Of a stretch of 64,000 nucleotides of DNA, positions 46,051 to 57,549 are shown piece by piece (position 1 is the first letter of the stretch; the number at the start of each line of letters is the position of its first letter). The stretch is taken from the NCBI GenBank assembly GCA_001766655.1, contig MJCC01000005.1, positions 31,474-95,473 on the forward strand, given 5' to 3'. The notes below the pieces were generated by a model that had not been told where the DNA came from, did not search any database, and saw nothing but the letters and a program-made list of their open reading frames with translations. A program made the position numbers and the translations under genes. This DNA is from Phytomonas francai (lineage: Eukaryota > Euglenozoa > Kinetoplastea > Trypanosomatida > Trypanosomatidae).

Positions 46051-48798
46051 TCACTTTTCGACATCCTCCCCAAGAAGCTCCTCCAGGGTGTGGTTATAGG
46101 CCTCCAACACGTGCAGGTGCAGCTTCGGGCGCTGCGGTACCGCTGGGGGCGGGGGCGTTTTCGCGTCGGCCTCGAATTGCTCGAGGGGGACCGCCTGGGA
46201 GAAGGGCGGCGCGGCGCTTTCCTGCACCCCGCTCCGGCCCCGCACGGGCGCCCGCCCCCCCCAGCGCCCCTCGCCGACGACGGACGCCGGCGTGAAGTCG
46301 GGCCCGAGCGGGTGGGCCTCGCCGGCGGCCCACTGCAGCGCGGCTGCGGGCTGGTCGAAGAAGGCCGGTCGATCGGGCTGCACCTTCTGCCATCGGTACC
46401 GCCGCTCCGCCCGGGCGCGGGCCGCGTTGAAGTGCGCGTAGTCGTCGTACCGCGCGACGAGGCGGGTGATGGCGTCCGCGAGGGTCCCCCCGCCGGCGTC
46501 CTCGTCGCCGCGCAGCGCGCCCTCCGCGTAGAGCTTGTCGAGGAGGGCGGCGACGGCGCGCTCCTGCGCCTCGCGCTGGGCCACGGCCCGGGCCTCCGCG
46601 GTGTTCTTCTCGAGGAAGCGCCAGTGGGCGTCGAGGGCGCCCATGAGGCACCGCCCCCCCTCCCCCCCCGCCAGCGCGAGGTGCTGCACGAGCCGCAGCA
46701 GCGTGTCGCGGTCGCAGCGGCCGAGCTTCCCCGCGTAGCCGCTCGGGATCTCCCGCGAGAGGTGCACCGCCGCCTCCTCGCGGCCCACGAGCCGCCGCGT
46801 CCGCCAGATCCCTACCGCCGCGTCCCGGGCCTCGCGCAGCAGCGCGGCCTGCTCCCCCGCCGCACGCTCGACCCCACGCGCGAACCCGCGCAGGGCGTCC
46901 TCGCGCCGGATCTGCACCCCCTGCTGCCTGTCGAACTCGGTGCCCCTGTCGATGCACAGCGCCGAACTCGCACGGATGCACTCGTTCAAGGTGTCCATCA
47001 GCGACGTTTCCACCCCGTCCATTCGATCGCGCAGCTCGCGTTGCAGCTCGTATATGGCGTCGAGGCCGCTGAACATCTCCCGGTTGTGCTTCTCGAAAGA
47101 ATCTTTCACGATACCGTCTGACAGCTTTTGTCGCGTCGCATATTCGTCTAACATGGTCTGAAGTGCCCTAATTTTGTCCTTGTAGCGTTTCGTTTGCAGC
47201 TCTGAGCGCCGTAGTATCATCACAAAGGCTACTGTCAGCGTATTCAGCTTGTCGTGGATCCAATTCTTTCCCCCCAGATTCGGATTTTGGAATTGCCGGA
47301 GAATCCACTCAGAGAGATCCATCAGGTTCGGCTCGGAAGTCGAGCTCTGACCTTCTTCTGCATCACGAAGCATGGGTAGCGAGTTTTCGGGGAGAAACTC
47401 CGCCACATCCTGTTCATGTGTCCACAAGGGCTTTGAAAAGAATGTTTCAATAAGTTTGTTTTCCTGGATATCGGACTCGGTGGGGATAGGAACGGCGGGT
47501 AGGGATTCGTCGTTTTTGGAGAGCTCCACGCTCCCCCGAAGCTCCTCCATGACCGTCCCCTCGGTTTTGCTTGCGTCTTCGTCGGGCCGCAGAAAATTGC
47601 TCTGAAGGTTCAGCAAAGGTACTTCCTCGCAGAGGTGTTTTCCTGCTTTTTGCACCTCAGAGAGCAGCACTCTGACATCATTCAGTATATTGCCGCTTAG
47701 ATTTAAGGAAAACTGAAGCTTTTCATCACATTCCAAACGAATGCGTCTATTTTCGCTCATTAGCCTCTTGATTTGGGCTTGCTGTGGCTCAAAGGATTCC
47801 TTACAAAAAAGTTCCTCAAGAGCGTCCGCCTCATTCCTCCAGAGCTTCTCCAATTCTTCCGCACCACCCATGTAAGCCTTTAAAAACTCTGACATGATCT
47901 TCTGCTTTGAACGCGGCTTGTCGATTCCCCTTCGAATATTTGCACAGTTAATAGTAGCCAGCCATTTCTTTGTGATTTCCGAGATGGCATCCTCTTCCTT
48001 GGCCATCGCAGTTGAGCCAAGGCGGTTGCCTCGCTGCGTGCTCACGCTAGGGCGGGAATAACTCCTAGATAGAGGACGCAGGATTGACCTCCGCCCTTTG
48101 CCGGATCGTGTTCCATGCAATGGATTATTGAGGGACTTTGATGTCAGCTTTTTGGAGCCCCTTTTCCCGTTTGCACTCCACTTGGGGGTTTCGTTGGCGA
48201 AGACTGACACCTTTTTCTTCGAACCCTGTTGTACAAACAATGCCGCGTTTTCGACAACCCCGGGGGCTTCAGTAGCCTTGCTAGTGAGTGTATCCTGCCC
48301 TAGCGACGACTGTCGTCCCGTTTCCAACGAGTTCGACTGCGCAGAGCGAATTTCTTCTCTGTGAGGGTCCAGCGCTAAGATGGTGACGCCCTGCAGAGGA
48401 GTAGCGTGGTGACTATCACTCTTGACATGCCCACCACCCTGGTCACTCGATATAGAGGCTCTTCGAACCACCACGTCCGATAGCCTCTTGCCTAGACTTA
48501 TGTTGCTCGAGCGGTGGTCGGCCAATATGAAGGCAGTAGATGGTCGTTGTAGGGTATCATGGTTTGACGTAAAAGTATCAGAGGGCGGGGCCTCTAGCAT
48601 GCTTTTAGGAGAACCATTAATAATTGGAGGTAAGCGTGATCGATAAAGCGCAGGATTTGGTGTCATGCGGGATAGAATACCTTCACTCACATTTAAGTCC
48701 TGAGATGTGCTTTCCTTAATATCGAACTCAGAGTCTTTAGGAGAGGCAAGGGAACAGAAGTCAACGATACGGGGCCTGGAGTTTTGCCCGGAATTCAT
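46051..48798 (-). CDS. Coiled-coil protein (915 aa), hypothetical
   Basis: The first 260 residues are Ser/Pro/Arg-rich and probably disordered. Predicted helices follow: AEELEKLWRNEADALEELF (about 315), QAQIKRLMSENRRIRLEC (about 340), a long coil from SELQTKRYKDKIRALQTML (about 530) to about 600, and Ala/Arg-rich helices to the end. The C-terminal third (46051 to about 47000) is strongly GC-rich, so its Ala/Arg/Gly bias partly reflects base composition. It ends LLGEDVEK. The overall layout resembles axonemal or basal-body coiled-coil proteins, but I see no diagnostic motif and give no function. Confidence 0.65.
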   Translation of the reverse strand: MNSGQNSRPRIVDFCSLASPKDSEFDIKESTSQDLNVSEGILSRMTPNPALYRSRLPPIINGSPKSMLEAPPSDTFTSNHDTLQRPSTAFILADHRSSNISLGKRLSDVVVRRASISSDQGGGHVKSDSHHATPLQGVTILALDPHREEIRSAQSNSLETGRQSSLGQDTLTSKATEAPGVVENAALFVQQGSKKKVSVFANETPKWSANGKRGSKKLTSKSLNNPLHGTRSGKGRRSILRPLSRSYSRPSVSTQRGNRLGSTAMAKEEDAISEITKKWLATINCANIRRGIDKPRSKQKIMSEFLKAYMGGAEELEKLWRNEADALEELFCKESFEPQQAQIKRLMSENRRIRLECDEKLQFSLNLSGNILNDVRVLLSEVQKAGKHLCEEVPLLNLQSNFLRPDEDASKTEGTVMEELRGSVELSKNDESLPAVPIPTESDIQENKLIETFFSKPLWTHEQDVAEFLPENSLPMLRDAEEGQSSTSEPNLMDLSEWILRQFQNPNLGGKNWIHDKLNTLTVAFVMILRRSELQTKRYKDKIRALQTMLDEYATRQKLSDGIVKDSFEKHNREMFSGLDAIYELQRELRDRMDGVETSLMDTLNECIRASSALCIDRGTEFDRQQGVQIRREDALRGFARGVERAAGEQAALLREARDAAVGIWRTRRLVGREEAAVHLSREIPSGYAGKLGRCDRDTLLRLVQHLALAGGEGGRCLMGALDAHWRFLEKNTAEARAVAQREAQERAVAALLDKLYAEGALRGDEDAGGGTLADAITRLVARYDDYAHFNAARARAERRYRWQKVQPDRPAFFDQPAAALQWAAGEAHPLGPDFTPASVVGEGRWGGRAPVRGRSGVQESAAPPFSQAVPLEQFEADAKTPPPPAVPQRPKLHLHVLEAYNHTLEELLGEDVEK

Positions 48799-49926
48799 GC
48801 TTTCCTTCCAATTTGCGTTTCTTTCTTCAGAAATAAACGATTGTATAGTACTATAGTGTGTTTACCTATCTGCTAGGCTGCAGTTCCTAAAGCTGTGTCG
48901 TTAAGGCAGCCCTTTCAGTTTCCTTTTCACTTCGATAGAAAGAATATGAGAATATTTCCCATCCGCTATTCAGTATTTTAGCGAATCAAAAAGTAGTGTC
49001 GCACTTCCTTATTCAACTTCAAGGGGAATATCAGAATAAACGTAAGATTATATATATATATATGATGATGATGATGATGATGATACAAATATTTATAGGT
49101 TTATATAAATGCTCCGGATATTACATAAAAACAATAAAAGCTTATGAGGTGAGAAAAAAAGATATGAAATGATAGAAAAAGGACACATGTAACTTCATTT
49201 GAGCATGATTGAGAAAATTGGATAGATATAACTGTAGTTTTTTCCAATTTGCTATTGTCCTGGCATGTCATTCCCCCTTATATTAGTATAATTTTACTTT
49301 TCACAGTCAAGAACAAGAAAAAACTTTCAACGTTAACAAATGAAAAGCGCTTTGATAAACTCTAAAGCATACTCTTTCAACTATCATTTTACAGGTAGCA
49401 CTATGGTTAGCTTATTGATAATCAACAACTATCACAAAAAGAGAAGTGCAAAAAGCATTTTTTATTTTATTGAACATGAAAATGGAGCTTTGTATAGCGA
49501 AAAAAAAATATTCTATGAGTACAAAATAATATAAGCAAAGGCCCAAAGACCTTTTTCCCCCCAGTTTAGACATATTTATGATGCGTGTACATATTAAATC
49601 ATGTCCTTCCAAACTATGCATTTACTCATAAATATCGAGACCGAAGCAAAGTATTTTTTCCTTGTTCTTTGAACATAAAACACGCTATATTTTTCAAAGC
49701 GCATCCATTCTTATTATTATATTCTTCGATTTTTTCTATAAATACAATGAATTTCCCACGAATAGGACGGGGTTTGTTACAATCATTCCTCCTCATATAG
49801 TACCCTTTTCACCGCCTGAGGGGTATCTCCTATAAACACAAACCGATGAATACTATGCTACGACATATTTACTTTTCTTTGGTATTTCTCTATATAAAAA
49901 AAATCATTGGTCTAGATGTACCTATG
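48799..49926. other. Long intergenic region with TA and GAT repeats
   Basis: About 1.1 kb of AT-rich DNA lies between the mitochondrial-looking 735-residue gene and the 915-residue gene. Apart from the microsatellite at 49049-49084 nothing gene-like is seen. The region 49300-49800 has short frames on both strands, all AT-biased. Confidence 0.5.
49049..49084. repeat. Compound microsatellite (TA)n(GAT)n
   Basis: About seven TA units pass directly into about seven GAT units. Confidence 0.9.
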
Positions 49927-52132
49927 CTAGCACTCCCCCCCATCCACTACAAGACAGTAAATACGAGGTAGTTTCCGCCCCGCGGCGCTACCGTGCACAC
50001 CATCATACGCCTTGTTGTTCTGTCCGGTTTCTCCCCCCTTTCGCGCCGTATTAATCTCGGCAAGCAGGAGCAAATCCACCGGCTCCATCTCATTGTGCTC
50101 GATCAGCACCGTCACGCGAGTCGAGTAGCGGGGAATCGTCGGGACGCCTCGGCGCTGGAGGGCCGCGTAGACGTCCTCGTCGCTCAGCGGGTTCGGCTGG
50201 GGGTTGTGGGGGGACGGCCTGTGGGTGCCGCCTGACCTCCCCCCCTCCTCCCCCCGGCCTCGCTGGGCGTGGGCTGGCGGGGGGCCTGGGGGGGCGGGCG
50301 CCGTCTTGACGGCATCCGCCGCCACCGACGTCGTCGAGGAGGCCGAGAAAAAGAGCTGCTCGTCAAGGCGACACCCGAACTGCGCCTCGCGGCGCGGGAT
50401 GCAGCTCGCGTAGACCGTGAGGAGCGGCTTCAGGAGGTAGGGCGTGGAGAGGATCGCGTCCTCCACTCTAGGCTCGTCCGACGCCTCCAAGACCGTGCGC
50501 GACGCGCTCACCGCATCGCTGATGGCGTTGAGCACGCTGTCGGGCACCGACGCCGCGGGCGCCAAGTCGTCCTCGTCGTCCGCGATGGTGCCGTCCCTCA
50601 TGGAGCTCACCTTTCGGTGCATCGCCGTGAGCACGTCCTGGACCGTCTTCGGGCCGCCGCAGCCCTGCACGACGGTGAGGTCCTCGCAGTGGGGCTTGTG
50701 GAAGCGGACGCGGGTGATGGCGTGGTAGCTCTCCGGCACCACCCAGCGCTGCTGCGAGAGCTGCGCCCGCTCGAGGGCCTCGCGCTGCCACGCCTTGAGG
50801 GCCTCGACGCGCTCGATTGGGGTGGGCGGCGCGGCCTCCTCGGCGCCCTGCCGCCGCCGCCGCCCGCCCCGCCGCTTCGGCTTCGCCGTCGTCGAGGCGG
50901 GGGCCTGCGGCAGGAGGTGCGGCGGCGGCACGAGCTGCTCCATATCCCGGACGTGAATGGAGAGGGCGTGGTCGGCGTCCTCCTCGGCCAGGACCCGGCT
51001 CCGGAGGTCCTGATAGGCCTCCGACGCCGGGAGCGCGCCGGGCGCCGGGCCGCCCCGCCGCAGGACGCCCAGAGGCGCGGATGCCACGACGGCTTTATCC
51101 ACGGTGTTGAGGTACCCATCAATCAAGCCCCGGTCCTGCGGCAAGGAGGAGAAAAAAGAGGCAACGGAGTCCGAAACCATAAAGAGCTTCGTGACACTCG
51201 CGCGTTCGGCGACCAACTCCTCCTCCGTTGGTGGGGCTTGTTCTTTGATGCAGTTTTCGGTGAAGTAAATGGTCGGGCTAATGAAATGCGACTTCCACCA
51301 ATCCGCTGGCGTCGGGGATGAAGAGGGTTTTTGCAAACGAAAGTCAATAATTTCTGCAACAGCACCGTCCTTCCTCTTTTTTCTAACACGGGTTTTCCCC
51401 TCGCTGCTGGAGCTAGCATCCTGCCCAGGCGTGGATGCGGTTGGCTTTCTGCCTCTTCGTTGTTTTTTCATCGGTGGTGAGGCCTCGTCGGTGCTTAGTG
51501 CGGTTTTATCATTGGGTGCTACGCTTTTTACCGGTTGCACTTTACTTCCCTCTCGACTACTGATTGTCATGGGTGATGGAGAAGGGCCGGATTCCTTGTT
51601 CAAGGCATCGCTCGCTGCTTTCCGGGACTGCCTTCGCCTCGGCGACCGCGCGGGTGTGGATACAGAGGCGACAGAAGCTAGATTCTCTACAGGGAGTGCG
51701 TGCTTCTTTTCCACCTCCTGTGGCCTTATCATAGCCGGAGATCCTTTCGCGGTAGCATTCGCCTCTTCTTGATTTCTGCCCCTTGGAGGCTGTAGATTAT
51801 TCCCAGCGGTGTCTTCAAACGCGTTGGAGGCCGTTGCATAGCTCTCTTCGCGCGCCTTTCGATTAAATTCATTGCTTTGGCTGCTTCCTTGGGAGGCTGT
51901 TGGGCATGAGGACTTGTCTTTTGAGCTTTTACGCCAGATAGTTCCACAGGAAAAGTGACGCGTGGGGATCAAAAGTGACGAAAAGCCAACCGACAAGGTC
52001 CGTTTAAAGGGCACGACATCGGAAGAAATAAAACTGAGTTTATAGCGGTGGACAGCGTCAACGGAGTTTGCCTTGGCTGTAATTCCGGAAAGTAGACATG
52101 GGGCTGTTGAAAGTGTATTGCGTAAAAAAGGC

Positions 52133-52134
<2 letters not shown>
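49927..52134 (-). CDS. Probable mitochondrial protein, hypothetical (735 aa)
   Basis: The protein begins MPFLRNTLSTAPCLLSGITA and stays poor in acidic residues for about 60 residues (TRHFSCGTIWRKSSKD), consistent with a mitochondrial presequence. Residues 75-280 are disordered, with repeated RRRQSRK- and KKQRRGRK-type basic clusters. A more ordered part follows from WWKSHFISPTIYFTEN (about 287), including HKPHCEDLTVVQGCGGPKT (about 475). The end is a compact domain with VYAALQRRGVPTIPRYSTRV and PRIYCLVVDGGEC. I do not recognise the fold. Basic clusters plus mitochondrial targeting suggest a mitoribosome or RNA-processing factor, but this is inference. The start codon abuts a TA repeat. The region 50150-51110 is strongly GC-rich. 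Confidence 0.6.
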
Positions 52135-52184
<50 letters not shown>

Positions 52185-52188
52185 GTGT
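52133..52188. repeat. Compound microsatellite (TA)n(TG)n(TATG)n(TG)n
   Basis: About ten TA units are followed by TG, TATG and again TG units on the plus strand. The first TA of the run supplies part of the start codon of the 735-residue gene. Confidence 0.9.
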
Positions 52189-52722
52189 TTATTATAAACA
52201 ATCAAAGATAATTTACACTCGTTTATTTGTTTTTTAGGATCTCCTTCTTACTCTTACAACACAATGGAATCTATGTGTGTAGTGAAATGGAAAGCCGAAT
52301 AAAGCAAAAAAAAAGTATAAAAAACGCTTCACTGAATGTTTTGTATATGCTTTTACGCAGCGTCAGACGGCGGTGAAGATATCGTTGTACCCTATATACT
52401 TAAGAATCTCACTTTGCGAGAAGTTTATGTAACAGAAGAAGTAGGTTTTCTTCTACGCTTATCCCGTATTCTTTTCTATTGTAAAAGGGGACCTTGTAAT
52501 AAAATAGGAATATTAAATAAGTCAGAGAAAGGGAAAATCGGGGAAAAATGCCACTAAACAAACTTAGCTTAAAAGGACATTTTGTTATCACTTTTGTTGT
52601 AATCAAAGCTGAAGTATTCCTTCTATGCTTGGGAGTGTATGAAAAAAAGTACAAATTTCTCAATCAAGAAAGAAAAAGGGAAAGTCTACCCGATCAGTAG
52701 GGTGCGAACTCTAGAACCTACT
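52135..52722. other. Intergenic region, no gene seen apart from the microsatellite
   Basis: This 588-base spacer lies between the Sfi1-like gene and the 735-residue gene. Short frames here are AT-rich. No RNA gene recognised. Confidence 0.5.
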
Positions 52723-55700
52723 TCACCATTCTGGTCTTTCTTGTGAAGCATTCAGGCCCTCATCCCGCGCTGCGAGAGGAATGTGATTTCGCTTCCGTTC
52801 ACTTAGCATAATGTCATCCCCCGATAAATCATCAGGCCTTAGAGAGACGCTATCACGGTTCAGCAATTCTGAGTAGTGCTTTGAAGCGGTGAGACATAAA
52901 TCCCAAGAATCTTTCTTTCGGAATAGGGAGGGGGTATTAGTCGATTTGAGCCTGCCTGCAGAATGGATGCGTTCTGAGTTGCTTAGCATAGAGAGCGCCT
53001 TTACGGCGTTAGCACTGCTTACGCATGCTGTCTTGGAATCCCAAACTTGAAATGGTGGCTTAAGAATAGAAAACGAAGATCTCCTTTTAGAGAGAAATGA
53101 AAGAAGTTGCCTTTCTGCTAACAAAGAACGTTTGTGAAAAGGAGGCGTGAAAACCAATTTGGTATCCTTGGAGGATGGGTTCGACGCCTCTACCGTGTGT
53201 GCAGAGGCAAGATGGTGTATTCGATTTCGTGGAGAAACTGAAGACTCTCTTCCAACGGCGCTTTCAGCCCTCTGGTGTTGAGCACGCGTCGGATCTATGG
53301 CTTCGCCGGCTATCATGATCGTTGCCGATGAGGGGGATGGATGTAAGGTGAGTGCTGACGAAAGGGTTGAGCTGTTATTGCCCTTTTTTGCACTACTGGA
53401 AGCTTCGCCGGCGCTGTTCTGTGCCTTTTTAGGGACCTTTTTCCGAAGCAGGCATCCATGACGAGGGTTTTTAGTGCTGAGGGCTTGCGGTCTTAGAGCT
53501 GGTGCTTCTTTTTCCCTTCTCTCAGGGACTTTTTTCAAACTTTCCGAATTTGGAGGTGAAGATTCTATACTTCGCGTCGATGGTGTTAGCTTATTGATTT
53601 TTTTAGGTATTGGATATTTCCCTAGCTGAGCGGAAGCATTTCCTCGACCGTCTGCGAGTGATTCCTTTTGAACAATAGGCAACTGAAGAGCAGCCTTTGG
53701 TAGTCTACGACGCATATCGACATTGAATTTTGTAATCAGAAACATCTTAGTTTTCCATATAAAGAAGGTTTTTGCCGAAAGATGAAAGACATAGTGACTT
53801 ACAGCTCTACTTTCCATGCGGGAATGCATATTTTCCTTGAAGAGCTGCCGATGCCGCGTACATCTGCGCACCCAGCACAGAAGGCTATGCCGCGCTAAAG
53901 CGTTCAGACGGAAACCTTCAGCAATTTCGCCTTGGCCCTGCCACCAGGTTAGGCGGTATCGTGTTCGCGTTGTCCAGCGATCCCAGGCGTGCTTTATCAA
54001 TGCTACTCGCCCAAAACAGTATCGTTCGTTTACTTCAAGAAGCCGCCTTCGCAGCCAGAGGCGCTTTTTCCAAAAAAGAAAGTCGCGCTCGAGTCGCCTA
54101 CCCTCATGCTGTCTTTTAAACGCAGCTTCTTGGTCAGTAGAGGCACCTCGCAAAGCGTAACGATCCTTCCAATGTGTGAAAACTAACTCCATCCGTCGGA
54201 GCGCGTAATGTTTCGAAAAAGCGTTTAATCGGGTTTGCTTTTCAAAGCGATCAAGCCACCACCTAAAAACAGATGCTTTCAGTAGCTTATCGTTGCGCAA
54301 GAGTAAAGATCTATGGTATCGCTCTTGTCTAGCCCGTAGTAACAGGCTCAAGTAGACCTTTAGTTGTTCTCGCTTCTGATGCCACCTTGAGGAACGGACA
54401 AGCATAAATTTTTCACGCCAGCGATCTAATATGTTTCTGATAAATTTTTTTTCCTCTTGATTTCCAATCTTTGAAGAGGAGCCTCCGTGGCTGTAGTTAT
54501 ATTTCTGGCTGTAAGCTAAGCGGACGACTGTTAGGCGCCACCGACGAAACACACGCCGCCCAACGCTTTGCATGGAAAAGCGAGCTACCAGCGCGGCATC
54601 CCGCCAGAGCCGCAGCAAATCACGCAAAACCTCCTGCATTTTTGTTTTCACCACCTGCCCGCATCGTTGCTCATCCTCGAGCTCTTTTCGTGAATGAAGG
54701 TGGGCGTTTTCTCGTTTGAACCAGTGCCGGAAACAGTGCTGGAGTATATGTTCTCTGCGGAGGGTTTGTACATAGCGGAGAGCTACTGCTGTATAATATC
54801 GATGATCCCGCCAAAACAGAAATAAGTTGCGTACTCGCCGAAGAGAGAAGGTCTTCACAAGACACGTCAACAACGACCCCGTGTGGGAAGACGGGATAAG
54901 AGGAAAATTTGAAGATGCCTCCATACCTTTCGAATCCTTTGCTTCCTTGTCTATGTAGTTCAAAGGGTGATCTGTATTCGTATCTATAAGGGAAGCCGTT
55001 GCACAATTGCTTTCTACGAGGTTATCGGAGGCTTGGCATGAGTTTCGAGGGCAAGGCGCTGAAATTTCATCAGAAAGCTTAGCTGGGGAGGGTTTAGCGG
55101 TGGAAGGGATGCTATCCTCGGCAAAAAGACGCGTGGGTGCTGATATACGCACCTCGTATTGGCTGTTATCCTTCACGTTGCGTATCACCATTGCTCCACT
55201 TTCACAATCATTATTCTTCAAAGTGTATCCATTTTTCCCATCTGGTTTTGCTTGACCGGATGATTTCTGAAATCCAGAATCTAAATAATGGCTTTCATCA
55301 TTAGAATTTTCTACCTTTAGTGGGGGCACTACATGTTTGTCTATTTCGGTTGTGTAGCGCATCTTTCTCGCCTCTGGATCATCACGAACGCACAATGAAG
55401 AGTCGGAGTAAAAAGGAGCCTTATCCGCGTATGCAGTTTCAGGTGAAGGAGAAATAGACGGCTGACGTGTTAACGGCTGCGAGGCAAAGGCACTTGGAAG
55501 AGATGGAATCGAGCGATTCTCAATAGAGGAAGGTGCGTCAGTGGTAGCAATGGTACTTTCCTTCTTATCGTCATCAGGCGTATCAGTAGGGCCTACTTGA
55601 TCCAAGTTTTTCGCAGCCTCGCCGTCTTTCTCCTTAAGGCCTGTAAAAATCAAAGAGAGTTGGTTGGGTTGGTTAACGAGAGGATATTGCGGAGGCATGG

Positions 55701-56856
55701 AAATGAACCTTTCGTTCGGCGCATTTAGTGTAGCTCCAGGCTCTTCACCTGACATCAACGGTCTGTTATAGTCGCCGGCTACAATCTTCCTCAGCACGCC
55801 AAATCCACGTCGGAGACGCCAACGGTAGAAGCAATGCTTTAAATGAGTGAATTTACACCAAGTGGTTGCGTGCTCAACCAGTGAAATCCCCAACAACCAA
55901 CGCGGCAGAGTCTCTCGCATCCAGAGGTGTGGGCAGCCACAGGCAAAATCAAAGTTGACGTCGGTAGGGTTAATCGTTTGAACCTCCTCCTGGCTGCCGC
56001 TTTTTTCCCCTCCTAGAGTTTCAAACCCCATTTCCGGGAAAACCTGGAGGAAAAGTTCGGAAATGAACACCGCACGCTTGCCATTATGAGAGCTCTTTTC
56101 AGCTCCCATAGTGGTGCTACTTACTGTATGTACCCCAGGGCTCACGTCGACCGCACAACGGAGAAGATCTTCAATTGAAAGGGGAGCTCTACAGAGAATA
56201 TCATTTTGGTCGTCTTCCATCTCCCCGTTTACCCAACTGCGGAGGATCCATTGACTAAGCTGCGCGAGCGCACTCGTACACCATGCTACATTCTGTCGTA
56301 CTAAACGCTCTACGTGAGCTGCCAGAGCACCTTTTCGATAATGACAATGACGATACGGCTGTGAAGTACAACGAAGAAAGTGAGCGGCTGTCAAGATGCC
56401 GTACTTTGGAGCAGATCGCAGGTAATCCCTCGCGCTCGCTGGAGAGGTGAAGGGCAAAAAATCACTATTTATGTCATGCGTTAGAGGAGTTGCAACGACG
56501 CGAGAGTGGGAAGCATCTAACTTCATGCTTACGAGACCTAAGCTTACATCAAAAGAACTGGAGGCCTTTTTGACATCAACGTTGCGTGTATCCACTGCAT
56601 CCATAATAGAAGAATGGGTATGCTTCTTACAGAGAAGTTGACTTTTAGAAGTACAATAGGAATCGGTGGGGCTCGCGTTCAGCAGATCTTCTTGAACGAA
56701 AGGGGATAGGGATACGCTATTCTCAGATAAATACCGAAGAGCGAGAATAACATGGCAAGCGTGCACTAATATAGCTTGCTGTAGAACATGGCAGGAGCCT
56801 CGGTGGAGCAAAGGTCCCTCTGCTTTGGATTCCGACAAGACGAAGCTCAAGTTCAT
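52723..56856 (-). CDS. Sfi1-like centrin-binding repeat protein
   Basis: The protein has 1,377 residues. From about 675 to 1045 it is an almost continuous helix with spaced Trp-containing motifs: LFLFWRDHRYY, HCFRHWFKRE, LLRLWRDAAL, VFRRWRLTVV, ILDRWREKFM, VFRWWLDRF, VFTHWKDRY, DFLFWKKRLW, AWDRWTTRTR and FFIWKTKMF. An isolated copy (HCFYRWRLRR) sits near 345. This [hydrophobic]-x-x-W-[basic] pattern every 23-35 residues is the Sfi1 repeat, which binds centrin along a long helix. Such proteins organise basal bodies and spindle poles. Flanking regions are Ser/Pro-rich and disordered. No orthologue name is assigned because these repeats evolve quickly. Confidence 0.75.
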   Translation of the reverse strand: MNLSFVLSESKAEGPLLHRGSCHVLQQAILVHACHVILALRYLSENSVSLSPFVQEDLLNASPTDSYCTSKSQLLCKKHTHSSIMDAVDTRNVDVKKASSSFDVSLGLVSMKLDASHSRVVATPLTHDINSDFLPFTSPASARDYLRSAPKYGILTAAHFLRCTSQPYRHCHYRKGALAAHVERLVRQNVAWCTSALAQLSQWILRSWVNGEMEDDQNDILCRAPLSIEDLLRCAVDVSPGVHTVSSTTMGAEKSSHNGKRAVFISELFLQVFPEMGFETLGGEKSGSQEEVQTINPTDVNFDFACGCPHLWMRETLPRWLLGISLVEHATTWCKFTHLKHCFYRWRLRRGFGVLRKIVAGDYNRPLMSGEEPGATLNAPNERFISMPPQYPLVNQPNQLSLIFTGLKEKDGEAAKNLDQVGPTDTPDDDKKESTIATTDAPSSIENRSIPSLPSAFASQPLTRQPSISPSPETAYADKAPFYSDSSLCVRDDPEARKMRYTTEIDKHVVPPLKVENSNDESHYLDSGFQKSSGQAKPDGKNGYTLKNNDCESGAMVIRNVKDNSQYEVRISAPTRLFAEDSIPSTAKPSPAKLSDEISAPCPRNSCQASDNLVESNCATASLIDTNTDHPLNYIDKEAKDSKGMEASSNFPLIPSSHTGSLLTCLVKTFSLRRVRNLFLFWRDHRYYTAVALRYVQTLRREHILQHCFRHWFKRENAHLHSRKELEDEQRCGQVVKTKMQEVLRDLLRLWRDAALVARFSMQSVGRRVFRRWRLTVVRLAYSQKYNYSHGGSSSKIGNQEEKKFIRNILDRWREKFMLVRSSRWHQKREQLKVYLSLLLRARQERYHRSLLLRNDKLLKASVFRWWLDRFEKQTRLNAFSKHYALRRMELVFTHWKDRYALRGASTDQEAAFKRQHEGRRLERDFLFWKKRLWLRRRLLEVNERYCFGRVALIKHAWDRWTTRTRYRLTWWQGQGEIAEGFRLNALARHSLLCWVRRCTRHRQLFKENMHSRMESRAVSHYVFHLSAKTFFIWKTKMFLITKFNVDMRRRLPKAALQLPIVQKESLADGRGNASAQLGKYPIPKKINKLTPSTRSIESSPPNSESLKKVPERREKEAPALRPQALSTKNPRHGCLLRKKVPKKAQNSAGEASSSAKKGNNSSTLSSALTLHPSPSSATIMIAGEAIDPTRAQHQRAESAVGRESSVSPRNRIHHLASAHTVEASNPSSKDTKLVFTPPFHKRSLLAERQLLSFLSKRRSSFSILKPPFQVWDSKTACVSSANAVKALSMLSNSERIHSAGRLKSTNTPSLFRKKDSWDLCLTASKHYSELLNRDSVSLRPDDLSGDDIMLSERKRNHIPLAARDEGLNASQERPEW

Positions 56857-57549
56857 CTAAACTCTAGATTTGTCGATTACGTGTAGTGCTTTTTGCACAA
56901 TTGCAAAGATAAATTAAAACAGCTCCGATGAAACATAAACATGTAACACTAAAAATAAGGTGTATCGGAAAAGTGATTTTTACTTAACTCTGTCTGGAAA
57001 CAGCTAGAAGTAAAACGTATCACGAATTGGTTCTTGTTCTGCCCCTCCTCCCTTTTTTAGCCTTGAAAGGACCGTTTCAACTATATTGTCTAAAGAAGAT
57101 ACAAATATAAAAAAATCTGTCACACACCGTGAAGGATTTCATGTACAATCAGAGAGCATATAATGACTGTATGAAGAGACCCTTTGTTGAAGCAAGTTAA
57201 ATAAATAATTCAATACACAACTTGCCTTTACACTTTTCATAAGGTAGCATTTGATGCAAAAAAAAAAAGTAATATTCAATAATAATGGATGAATAAAGCA
57301 ACTAAGTAACAAAGTGCATAAAGATGACGGGAAAAAAAAATAGTAACTACATCAACAACAAGAGAATCTAGCAAAAATGATTTAGGCTCGTTCCTTAACT
57401 TTCATGTACTGTCAAAGGATCTTTTCCCTTTTCTGAACTTTTGATCAATGCATAAGACAGAAAAAGGAAAATAAAGAGAACCCAGAATCCCTTTCACTCC
57501 CGTTGTTCCAATAAAGCACCTTCTTCTGTATACCTTAAAAAAAAGCAGT
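56857..57549. other. Intergenic region, no gene seen
   Basis: This 693-base AT-rich spacer lies between the MAEA-like gene and the Sfi1-like gene, with several A runs of 8-10 bases. No frame of interest or RNA gene was seen. Confidence 0.55.

Noticed and set aside
46090..47121. Plus-strand frame of 343 codons
   Set aside because: It is antisense to the GC-rich part of the 915-residue coiled-coil gene, with composition driven by GC; no start context or motif.
50269..51321. Plus-strand frame of 350 codons
   Set aside because: Same cause: antisense shadow of a GC-rich block in the 735-residue gene.
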